From NCBI GenBank assembly GCA_022711435.1, contig JAKLFB010000002.1, positions 230,830 to 294,829 on the forward strand: a DNA stretch of 64,000 nucleotides, in the 5' to 3' direction. Shown here piece after piece: positions 35,008-42,530 of this stretch (position 1 is its first letter; every line of letters begins with the position of its first letter). This stretch comes from Verrucomicrobiota bacterium (GTDB taxonomy: Bacteria; Verrucomicrobiota; Verrucomicrobiia; Limisphaerales; UBA1319). The translations under genes were made by a program, and so were the position numbers. The notes below the pieces were generated by a model. It was not told the origin of the DNA and ran no database searches. It saw nothing but the letters and a program-made list of their open reading frames with translations.

Positions 35008-37820
35008 AACGCCCACCTCGGATGCGGGCGCCGGCGATCCCTGCGGACAGCAAGCGCCCGGCGCGCCGAGGCGCGCAGCGCCCGAAACCGGAATTTAAAG
35101 TGGCAACCACAGGCAATCGATCTCGATCGGGCCATCCCTGGCTTGCGTGGTTGTCGGTGGGAGCATGGCTTGGAGGGCTTGCACTGGACGCGCCCCAAGC
35201 CGTTTCTGCCGAACCCGCCTGCCATCCGGCACGCATCCTCGTCCAGCCCCGCCCCGAGGGCGCGCGCAGGGGGCTCATCCCGCTCCGATCTCGAGGTGTC
35301 GAGCACCGCGTCCGCCTCCGCGGGCTCATGGCCGATCCCGACGGCCCGCACGTGATGGATCTGCCCCCCGGCATCACTGTGCCCGAGGCGATCCATCAGC
35401 TGCGCTCGAGCGGCCAGGTGGTGTATGCGGAGCCCGATCATCGGATCCAGGCCGCGCGAACCCCGGACGACCCGTTCTACGCCTCGAAACAGCAATGGGG
35501 CCTGAACCAAACCGGCCTCCCCTCCGGCACTCCGGACGCCGATATCGACGCGCCGGAGGGCTGGGACCACATGACCGGCGCCGAATCGGTGATCGTCGCG
35601 GTGATCGACAGCGGGATCAGCCAGCACCACGAGGACCTCGCCCGGAATCTCTGGGTCAACCGGCTCGAGATCCCCGGGAACGGCATCGATGATGACCGGA
35701 ACGGCTACGCCGATGACGTCCATGGGATCAATGCCATCGCGGGAACGGGCGACCCGGACGACGATTACGGCCATGGCACGCACGTGGCGGGCATCCTGGG
35801 CGCCGCCGGCAACAACGGGCTCGGGATCGCGGGGGTCGCATGGCAGGTCCAAATCATGGCGGGCAAATTCCTCGATGACCAGGGCCTGGGCTACATCTCG
35901 GATGCAATCCGCTGCCTCGATTATGCGCGGCGCCACGGGGCCCGGGTCGTCAACGCCAGCTGGACAGACAATGAGTATTCCGAGTCCCTCGACAGCGCCA
36001 TCGCGCGGCTGAGCCGGGACGGGATCCTGTTCGTCACGGTGGCGGGGAACCAGAGCCTGAACCTGGATCGCATTTCTCTGTATCCGGCCAGCTATGAGTG
36101 GCCCAACATCATCGTGGTGACGGGCGTCAACCGGTACGGCGCGCTGGCCAGCGGGGCCGGGTACGGCGCCGCCAGCGTCGACATCGGCGCGCCCGGCGAA
36201 GGGATCTACTCAACCTACACCGGCGGTCCGTCGGCCTACACGCCCATCTCGGGCACCTCGATGGCCGCGCCTTTTGTGAGCGGCATCCTGGCCCTCCTGC
36301 GCGAGCGCTACCCCGCGGCCCCGGCCGAGGAGCTCCGCCGGCGCCTCCTCGCCACCGCAAAGCCCCTCGCCGCGTTGAAAGGCAAGTCCGCCAGCGGCGG
36401 CGTCGCCAGCCTGTCCCGCGCCCTGGGCGAGGAGCTGCTCGCCGATTTCGAGGCGGACCGCTGGATCGGCGCTGCCCCGCTCTCTGTGCGGTTCGCTGAT
36501 GCCTCCCTGGGCGAGCCGGCCGCCTATGCATGGGATTTTGGCGATGGCTCCGCCCCTGCCGCAGGCCCCGAGGCTCAACACACGTTCGATCAGGAAGGTG
36601 AATACACCGTCGCGCTGACAGTGATTGGAGCCAGCGGCCTCACGAGCCGCCGGGAGCGCCTGGTCCGAGCCGTGGCCCATTACCGGATCGAGCCCGTGCC
36701 CTTCCGGTGGGTGGACCCGGCCGCGCTGGATCCCGTGCCCGATGCCTCGAACGGCGGCGCCGTGGAAATGGCCTTGCCGTTCGATGGCGCGTTTTACGGG
36801 GAAGGATACGACAGGGTCTGGATCGCGGCCCAGGGCGCTTTGGCCTTCCAGCCGGATGGCCTCGGGCAGCGCCCCCTCCCCCCTGTGCCGGACCCGGATC
36901 CCCCCGGCGGCTTCATCGCGCCTGCCTGGTCGGATTGGGAATCGATCGCTCCGGATGCGGTGCGCTGCGGCGTCCAAGGCCAGGCGCCGCACCGAAGATG
37001 GATTGTCTCCTGGACGGACATGCATCCGTGGGGGATGCCCGAGCTGGCGCTGCAATTCCAGGCTTCGATCGAGGAGACGTCGGGGCGCATCGAGTTCCAT
37101 TATGGGCCGGCGCCCGAGGCGGGAGATTGGCCGGGGATCGGCGGCGCGGTGATGGGCATCGAGCATGAGAGCGGCCATGTCGGCGGGACCCTGCCGCTGG
37201 GGCGGGGATGGCCGGGCGGTGGCGACGGGGCAGGCTGGGGTTGGATCCCCACGACGAGCCGGCGATTGCTGGTCGGCCCGGCCGAGGGCCTGCATTTCGC
37301 CGGACCGGCTGGCGGGCCTTTTGTGCCCGAGCAAGCTTCCATCCGCATCCATAACGTCAGCACCCAGGAGGTGTTCTGGCAGATCCGCTCGGCCCAGGAA
37401 TGGATCGGTTGGTCCGCAACCAACGGGATGCTCGCCGCCGGTGCGTCCGTCGAGTTGATGCTCGCCATCCGCACCAATGCGTACGACTATTTGGTCGGCG
37501 GCTATGCCGAGACGGTTCGGGTTTCCGAGGGAGCCGACGCCGGCTGGAGCCATCCGCGCGAGGTGAGCCTCGAGGTGCGGTTCGAAGAGCAGCCGCGATT
37601 GCGATGCGGGCCGGGAGCCGATCCGTTCCGGCTCAGGGTGAGCGGGACTCCGGCCCGCTGGATCGGGCTCGAGAGCGCCGCCGAATGGGGCGGCTGGCGG
37701 ACGATCGAAACACGCCAGATCCCGGCCGAAGGCTATTGGGACTGGACCGAGATGCTGGAGCCGGATGCGGCCGTGCAGTTCTATCGTGCACGGCAGGTCG
37801 ATCGCCCTCCGGCGCGATGA
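35004..37820 (+). CDS. Secreted subtilisin-like (S8) peptidase with PKD domain
   Basis: The catalytic triad of a subtilase is clear: Asp in VAVIDSGISQHHEDL (about residue 200), His in YGHGTHVAGILG (about 256) and Ser in PISGTSMAAPFVSG (about 417). A propeptide of the I9 type precedes it (RILVQPRPEGAR, QVVYAEPDHRIQAA). A PKD domain follows (APLSVRFADASL, AYAWDFGDGSAPA, HTFDQEGEYTVALTV), then beta-rich domains and a C-terminal module ending in VQFYRAR. The first ATG overlaps the GH57 stop (ATGA), but the signal peptide (HPWLAWLSVGAWLGGLAL) starts only at residue 43. A GTG at 35100 gives a normal signal sequence and may be the true start. It is an extracellular protein-degrading enzyme. Confidence 0.9.
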   Translation: MKRPPRMRAPAIPADSKRPARRGAQRPKPEFKVATTGNRSRSGHPWLAWLSVGAWLGGLALDAPQAVSAEPACHPARILVQPRPEGARRGLIPLRSRGVEHRVRLRGLMADPDGPHVMDLPPGITVPEAIHQLRSSGQVVYAEPDHRIQAARTPDDPFYASKQQWGLNQTGLPSGTPDADIDAPEGWDHMTGAESVIVAVIDSGISQHHEDLARNLWVNRLEIPGNGIDDDRNGYADDVHGINAIAGTGDPDDDYGHGTHVAGILGAAGNNGLGIAGVAWQVQIMAGKFLDDQGLGYISDAIRCLDYARRHGARVVNASWTDNEYSESLDSAIARLSRDGILFVTVAGNQSLNLDRISLYPASYEWPNIIVVTGVNRYGALASGAGYGAASVDIGAPGEGIYSTYTGGPSAYTPISGTSMAAPFVSGILALLRERYPAAPAEELRRRLLATAKPLAALKGKSASGGVASLSRALGEELLADFEADRWIGAAPLSVRFADASLGEPAAYAWDFGDGSAPAAGPEAQHTFDQEGEYTVALTVIGASGLTSRRERLVRAVAHYRIEPVPFRWVDPAALDPVPDASNGGAVEMALPFDGAFYGEGYDRVWIAAQGALAFQPDGLGQRPLPPVPDPDPPGGFIAPAWSDWESIAPDAVRCGVQGQAPHRRWIVSWTDMHPWGMPELALQFQASIEETSGRIEFHYGPAPEAGDWPGIGGAVMGIEHESGHVGGTLPLGRGWPGGGDGAGWGWIPTTSRRLLVGPAEGLHFAGPAGGPFVPEQASIRIHNVSTQEVFWQIRSAQEWIGWSATNGMLAAGASVELMLAIRTNAYDYLVGGYAETVRVSEGADAGWSHPREVSLEVRFEEQPRLRCGPGADPFRLRVSGTPARWIGLESAAEWGGWRTIETRQIPAEGYWDWTEMLEPDAAVQFYRARQVDRPPAR

Positions 37821-37896
37821 TCGCAGGATCATCGGAGCGGGCAGACCGCGCGGTCGCGCTCGCCGGCAACGCGTGCGCGCGGCCAAAAGACATGTC

Positions 37897-39099
37897 ATGG
37901 CGGACCTGGAATTGTGCCAACTGCGGAAGGAGTTCGTCTCCGCGAACGGGTCGAAGACGGTCGCGGTCGGGGGTGTGGACCTGGCCGTGCCCGCGGGCCG
38001 GCGGCTGGTGGTGGTGGGGCCCTCGGGATGCGGCAAGACGACCCTGCTGCGGCTGATCGCTGGCCTCGAGACGCCCACCGCCGGCGAGATCGCAATCGGC
38101 CGCCAGTGCATCAACCGCCTGCCTCCGGGACAGCGGGACGTCGCCATGGTGTTCCAGCACCCCGTCCTCTACCCCCATCTGACCGTGAAGGAGAACTTGG
38201 CCCTGCCCCTTCGGATCCGCCGGATGCCCGCAGCCCAACGCGAGGAGCGCGTGATCCAGACCGCCCGGCGCCTCGGACTGGCCGAGCGGCTGTCGGATTC
38301 CCCCGCCACGCTCTCCGGAGGACAGCAGCAGCGAGTGGCCCTCGGACGCGCCTGGGTCCGGCAAGCCTCGATCCTGCTTCTTGACGAGCCCTTCACCCAC
38401 CTCGACGCACCCTGGCGGCAGCGGATGCGGGAGGAGCTCGCCGGCTGGCACGAAACCTCCGGCGCCACCGTCATCTACGTCACCCATGACCAGGACGAAG
38501 CCATGGCGATCGGCCAGGACCTGGCCGTCATGCAGGACGGCCGGTGGGCCCAGGTCGGAACCCCCATCGACATTTACCGCCAGCCCGCCAGCCCGTTCGT
38601 GGCCGGATTCGTGGGCTCTCCCCCGATGAACCTCATCAAGGGAACCATCGCGGAGATGGACCAGCGCCTGGTTTTTGTCGAGGCCACCGGCGTCGAGCCC
38701 GACGCCCATCTTGTCCCATGGCGCCGGCCCGTGCCCCTCGATCGCGCCGAATCCTTGAGAAGATGGATCGGCATCCAGATCACCATGGGTTTCCGGCCGG
38801 ACGACCTCACCGCATCGCTGAGCGCCAGCTCGGTCGAAGCCCGGGTGGAACGGCTGGCCTGGTGCTCCGGAATCCCCGTGTGGGAGCTCCGTTCGAGCGG
38901 GCATTCCGTTCGGATCCGACTGGATCGAGACGCGGGTTGGGCGCCGGGGAAAAGGGTCGGATTGGAATGGGCGGGGGAGGGCAGTTGCTGCTTCTGGGGG
39001 CCCGAAGGGACCCTCATCGCCGGGGCGAGCCGAAGTTATTCACCGCCCCCCGTTATTCACCGTCCGGACGCCGGAAAAGAACGGGCGCGACCGGCTTGA
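37897..39099 (+). CDS. ABC transporter ATP-binding protein (MalK/UgpC type)
   Basis: This 400-residue nucleotide-binding subunit has Walker A VGPSGCGKTTLLRLIAGLE, the Q-loop MVFQHPVLYPHLTV, signature LSGGQQQRVALGRAW, Walker B ILLLDEPFTHLD and the H-switch YVTHDQDEA. TOBE/OB-fold-type domains follow (GFVGSPPMNLIKG, GFRPDDLTA), as in sugar importers. No permease or solute-binding gene is in the window, so it is an orphan that may energise several importers. ATG 37897 places MADLELCQLRKEF at the N-terminus; the open frame upstream lacks similarity. The last 25 residues look irregular and overlap two copies of a GTTATTCACCG repeat. Confidence 0.9.
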   Translation: MADLELCQLRKEFVSANGSKTVAVGGVDLAVPAGRRLVVVGPSGCGKTTLLRLIAGLETPTAGEIAIGRQCINRLPPGQRDVAMVFQHPVLYPHLTVKENLALPLRIRRMPAAQREERVIQTARRLGLAERLSDSPATLSGGQQQRVALGRAWVRQASILLLDEPFTHLDAPWRQRMREELAGWHETSGATVIYVTHDQDEAMAIGQDLAVMQDGRWAQVGTPIDIYRQPASPFVAGFVGSPPMNLIKGTIAEMDQRLVFVEATGVEPDAHLVPWRRPVPLDRAESLRRWIGIQITMGFRPDDLTASLSASSVEARVERLAWCSGIPVWELRSSGHSVRIRLDRDAGWAPGKRVGLEWAGEGSCCFWGPEGTLIAGASRSYSPPPVIHRPDAGKERARPA

Positions 39100-39220
39100 A
39101 AAGAGGCACTTATGCGGGTTGTGCACCGGTTGTTCACCCTGGCGGTCCGGTGAATATGTTTTTGACAAAAATACTTGTCAGAAATCGGGTTTTGCATTAC
39201 TTGTAATGTAGTTCATTGAA
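39035..39220. promoter_or_regulatory. Nested repeats with DnaA-box-like 9-mers and an AT-rich tract
   Basis: GTTATTCACCG occurs twice (39035-39045, 39052-39062), TTGTTCACC at 39130 and its inverse GGTGAATAT at 39149, so four sites resemble the DnaA box TTATNCACA except for the last base. TTCACC (39133) faces GGTGAA (39149) across ten bases. Then an AT-rich run holds the palindromes TGACAA-N6-TTGTCA (39163-39180) and CATTAC-N2-GTAATG (39195-39208), with TTGACA at 39162. The region precedes a candidate large RNA and rho. It may be its regulated promoter. An origin function is a weaker alternative. Confidence 0.4.
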
Positions 39221-40079
39221 AGAACCGGGAGGACCAGGGCGGCTGAAACATGCAGTTCTGGAAATCTCAGGATAATCCCAGGTGACTGGGGAAAGGTCAG
39301 GCCAGGTTGGTTGGCTTGGCCCCTCCGGATCTTCCGGCCAAGGGACGGGAGGCCAGGAGGCAGGATTCACCGGCTTCTGCGGTGGCGATTCGCGCGCTGC
39401 CGTTGACGCGGAAAGGGAGCCGGGCGGCGAGGGGTGATGAGAAACCACCTCCGAGCCGAGTGAAGTAGCCCGGGCTGGTTTCGGGCCCGGGCGAATACCA
39501 GTTACCCCCAGGGTAGATGGTTGCTGCTGCGTAACCAGCACAAGGCGGTTGGCTCTGGCGATTCGGACGCGCGAATCGCCCAACGAGAAGCGCCGTGAGG
39601 CGTGCCAAGGGAGCGCCGCTTTGGGAAGAAGCCGGGCCTGGGCAAGGCTCGCGACCTCTTCCAAGACGCCGGCGATGGTGAAACACCGCTGGCTTGTGAG
39701 CGAAAAGCAACCTGAGAGGTAAGAGGTCAGACCCGTGGCGCCGGGCCAACGCATCGCCAGAAGCGGTGGCCGACCCGGTGCGAAAGGCCAAGACGCGGAC
39801 CTTCGATCACAAGCGTGTCTTGGCCCAGTCCGGAGGCTGGCGTCCGCAAAGCGCCGAGCCGATGGGCCGAGAGGCCTCACTCGATAATCCTGTTGCCGCA
39901 AGGGGCAGGACGGCCCTGCTACGAGGCCGCATGAACTCCGCTTGCCACGGAGAATAGCGTCGGGAAGCTGGCAGCCTGATTCAAGGCGCCTAATGCCAGC
40001 ATGGGAAAGAGAGCGTGGCGAACTCCCACCCCCCATTTTGGCCCCGGCCGGGTGCCCGCCCGGCTGGGGCCATTTGTTT
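39215..40079 (+). ncRNA. Candidate large structured non-coding RNA, about 860 nt
   Basis: No plus-strand frame longer than about 70 codons exists here, and the long open frame on the other strand (39197-40036) has an unlikely composition. Strong local helices are visible: CTTGGCC/GGCCAAG (about 39311-39343), CCCGGGC/GCCCGGG (about 39467-39490), GGCGATTCG/CGAATCGCC (about 39557-39580) and GGCCAAGACGC facing GCGTGTCTTGGCC (about 39786-39823). There are also many unpaired purine stretches such as GGGAAAGAGAG. The tract ends in a textbook intrinsic terminator. I looked for the conserved cores of RNase P RNA, tmRNA, SRP RNA, and group I and II introns and did not find them. The class is unknown, and the 5' end is only an estimate. 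Confidence 0.5.
40040..40079 (+). terminator. Strong intrinsic terminator
   Basis: A 13-base-pair stem (arms 40040-40052 and 40059-40071, one G-U pair) with a six-base loop is followed by ATTTGTTT. It closes the candidate large RNA and separates it from the rho promoter 53 bases later. Confidence 0.8.
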
Positions 40080-40131
40080 CCCCCGGGGTGTCAGGGCGTC
40101 CCCCCCGGGCTGGCAGGCATAAAAAAGGTTG

Positions 40132-40160
40132 TTGATCTTGGGCGCCACTCAGCTTAGTAT
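40132..40160 (+). promoter_or_regulatory. Promoter of the leader ORF-rho operon
   Basis: TTGATC (40132-40137) and TAGTAT (40155-40160) are separated by 17 bases. Transcription would begin near 40167, four bases before the ribosome site of the leader ORF. Confidence 0.55.
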
Positions 40161-40180
40161 GGAGCCAGTGAAGGTGAGAT

Positions 40181-40396
40181 ATGCCCGGCGCCCGGGTTGG
40201 ATCGAGCGAGCGGATGGAAGGGCGGCGGGCTGGTGACGCCGGCGGATTCAGCGATCAGTTTGGCTGGCGCCATGTGGATGATTCCAATTTCAATTACTTC
40301 TCGGGACCGCGGTTTTTTCAGGTTTCGAGTCTCATAGGCGCCCGGAGGGACTCTCAGGGCACCACCCTTGGACAGACGGCAGCAGTCAGATTATGA
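40181..40396 (+). CDS. 71-aa leader ORF coupled to rho
   Basis: An ATG preceded by an excellent Shine-Dalgarno sequence (AAGGTGAG, centred eight bases upstream) opens a 71-codon frame whose TGA stop overlaps the rho ATG (ATGA at 40393-40396). The sequence (MPGARVGSSERMEGRR..., FNYFSGPRFFQVSSLIG) matches nothing I know. rho itself has only a weak ribosome site, so its translation probably depends on ribosomes finishing this ORF. Escherichia coli rho also has a leader ORF (rhoL) and is autoregulated by termination in the leader. The present ORF is not recognisably related, but the arrangement is parallel. Confidence 0.55.
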   Translation: MPGARVGSSERMEGRRAGDAGGFSDQFGWRHVDDSNFNYFSGPRFFQVSSLIGARRDSQGTTLGQTAAVRL

Positions 40397-41517
40397 GCAA
40401 AGTGAACACGACGATACCGGAGTTTGGCGCCGGTTACTTGGAGGTTTCGGAGAAGGGGTTCGGCTTCCTCCGTTCGGCCGACAACCATTTCCAGCCCAAG
40501 CCCACCGACATATTTGTGACTCCGGACACGATTCGGAAGACCTATCTTCGCGAGGGATGCTTGGTCGAGGGCCCCCTGCAGCCGCCGCATCGGGGCACCA
40601 GTCCCCAGCTGCGGGAGGTTCACCGGGTTAATCAGCTCCCCTTCTCCGAATACACCAAGTCGGTCCGGTTCGAGAATCTGACCACGATCGATCCGATCGA
40701 GAAGTTCCGGCTCGAGACCGCTCCGGACATGGTCGAGACCCGCATCATCGACCTCGTGACTCCCATCGGCAAAGGCACCCGCGGGCTGATCGTCGCTCCG
40801 CCGCGCACGGGCAAGACGACCATCCTGAAGCAGATCGCCAATGCGGTTGTCGCCAACCACCCCGAGGTCTACGTCATGGTCCTGCTGATCGACGAGCGGC
40901 CCGAGGAGGTCACCGACTTCCATCGCTCGGTCAAGGCTGACGTCGTCGCCTCCTCCAACGACCAGGATCTTGAAACCCACGTCCGCCTCTCCCGCTTCAT
41001 GATCGAGCGATGCCGGCGCATGGTCGAGTCGGGCAAGGACGTGTTCGTCCTGCTCGATTCTCTCACCCGGGTGGCGCGAGCTTACAACAGTGTCCATGGC
41101 GGCAGCGGACGGACCATGACCGGCGGCGTCGACGCCCGGGCGCTCGAGATCCCCCGGAAGATGTTCGCCGCGGCGCGAAAGATCGAAGGGGGCGGATCGC
41201 TGACCATCCTGGCGACGGCGCTGGTGGAAACCGGATCGCGGATGGACGAGCTGATCTTCCAGGAGTTCAAAGGCACGGGCAACATGGAGCTCATCCTGGA
41301 TCGCAAGCTCTCGGACCGGCGTCTCTTCCCGGCGATCGACATCCCGCGCAGCGGGACCCGGAAAGAGGAGAAGCTCTTCGCCTCCCGCCACATGGAGGCG
41401 ATCCGCAAGCTGCGGCGCATGATGGTGGACCTCAACCCCGTCGAGGCCATGGAAACCCTCATCCAGGCTCTCAAGAAGTACAAGACCAACGACGAGATGC
41501 TGTCCAAGTTGCTTTGA
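40393..41517 (+). CDS. rho: Transcription termination factor Rho
   Basis: Rho is the hexameric RNA helicase that ends transcription. The 374-residue protein has a primary RNA-binding cold-shock-like domain (GYLEVSEKGFGFLRSADNHF), P-loop IVAPPRTGKTTILKQIA, Walker B VLLIDERPEEVTDF, the Q-loop DSLTRVARAYNSVHGGSGR and the R-loop region NMELILDRKLSDRRLFPAID. It lacks the N-terminal Rho_N helical domain found in the longer E. coli protein. A 71-codon leader ORF in another frame occupies the upstream space. The stop overlaps the TTG start of a WYL regulator, so rho heads a coupled operon. Confidence 0.96.
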   Translation: MSKVNTTIPEFGAGYLEVSEKGFGFLRSADNHFQPKPTDIFVTPDTIRKTYLREGCLVEGPLQPPHRGTSPQLREVHRVNQLPFSEYTKSVRFENLTTIDPIEKFRLETAPDMVETRIIDLVTPIGKGTRGLIVAPPRTGKTTILKQIANAVVANHPEVYVMVLLIDERPEEVTDFHRSVKADVVASSNDQDLETHVRLSRFMIERCRRMVESGKDVFVLLDSLTRVARAYNSVHGGSGRTMTGGVDARALEIPRKMFAAARKIEGGGSLTILATALVETGSRMDELIFQEFKGTGNMELILDRKLSDRRLFPAIDIPRSGTRKEEKLFASRHMEAIRKLRRMMVDLNPVEAMETLIQALKKYKTNDEMLSKLL

Positions 41518-42530
41518 AGCCGGCATCATTCGGCGGCCTGTCGCGTCCGCCGCTCGAGCGGATGCTGCGGATCCACCAGGCCATTGCATCCGGTCGGTAT
41601 CCCAGCGCGAGCCATCTGGCGCTCGAGCTCGAGGTCAGCCCCAAGTCCATCTACCGCGACCTCGAGTTCATGCGGGACCGGCTCGATCTGCCCCTCGAGT
41701 ATGAGCCGGCCCGATTCGGCTATCATTACACCCAGCCGGTCAGCGGCTTCCCGGCCGTGCAGATCACCGAGGGCGAGCTCTGGGCCCTGGCGATCGCCGA
41801 GAAGGCCTTGCGCCAGTACCGCGGCACCAGCTTCGAACGCCCTTTGATCAGCGCGTTTCGAAAGATCGCCGCTTCCCTGCCCGACACCGTCACGATCCAC
41901 CTCGGCGACGGCGAGCCGGGCATCTCGTTTCACACGACCGCCGAGCCCATCCTCGATCTGGCCATGTTCGACAGGCTGGCTCGGGCGACGACGCGCCGGG
42001 AGCAGCTTCGTCTGCGCTATCGCAAGCCCGGCCAGCCCGCGCCGGAGGAGCGCGTGGTCGATCCGTATCACCTGGCCAATATCAACGGGGAGTGGTTCCT
42101 CTTCGGCTGGTGCCATCTGCGGCGCGACCTCCGCACGTTCGCGCCATCGCGGATCGTCTCGGCGGAGCCGACCGGCCGGCGATTCGAGCGGCCATCGGGA
42201 TTCTCGATCGAGCGGCAGCTGCGAGACAGCTTCGGCGTGATCGCGGGGCGGCGGGAGCACCGCGTGGCGATCCGGTTCCACGGCCTGGCTGCCGAGCTGG
42301 TCCGGGAGAAACGGTGGCATCCGTCCCAGCGGCTGGTCGAGCTGCGCGATGGCGGGATCGAGCTCCGCATGAGATTGTCCAGCCTGGTCGAGGTCCGCCG
42401 CTGGGTGCTGGGCTGGGGGGGGAGCGCCGTGGCGCGCCAGCCGCGCGAGCTGGTCCAAGGGGTGCGCACGGCGGCGGAACGGATCATCCGGGGCCATGCC
42501 GGCAGGTCCAGCCGGCCCGCCAAGCGATGA
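41514..42530 (+). CDS. HTH-WYL transcriptional regulator
   Basis: This 338-residue regulator has an N-terminal winged helix (LERMLRIHQAIASGRYPS, LALELEVSPKSIYRDLEFMRDRL) and a WYL domain (RYRKPGQPAPEERVVDPYHL, NGEWFLFGWCHLRRDLRTFA). It ends in a C-terminal extension (SSLVEVRRWVLGWGG). WYL proteins sense ligands, in some cases nucleic acids or nucleotides, and regulate transcription. The TTG at 41514 overlaps the rho stop (TTGA). An ATG at 41562 is an alternative that would cut off the conserved SRPPLER segment. The ATGA overlap with the next gene shows a continuous coupled operon. Confidence 0.88.
   Translation: MKPASFGGLSRPPLERMLRIHQAIASGRYPSASHLALELEVSPKSIYRDLEFMRDRLDLPLEYEPARFGYHYTQPVSGFPAVQITEGELWALAIAEKALRQYRGTSFERPLISAFRKIAASLPDTVTIHLGDGEPGISFHTTAEPILDLAMFDRLARATTRREQLRLRYRKPGQPAPEERVVDPYHLANINGEWFLFGWCHLRRDLRTFAPSRIVSAEPTGRRFERPSGFSIERQLRDSFGVIAGRREHRVAIRFHGLAAELVREKRWHPSQRLVELRDGGIELRMRLSSLVEVRRWVLGWGGSAVARQPRELVQGVRTAAERIIRGHAGRSSRPAKR

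Noticed and set aside
39197..40036. 279-codon open frame on the minus strand across the candidate RNA
   Set aside because: Composition is dominated by Pro, Ser, Arg and Ala with no motif, two other frames are also long there, and the plus strand has strong helices and a terminator. It is treated as a chance frame.
39215..40079. RNase P RNA, tmRNA or self-splicing intron
   Set aside because: The conserved GGAAAGTCC region, the tRNA-like T-loop/CCA end, and the group I/II catalytic cores were looked for and not found.
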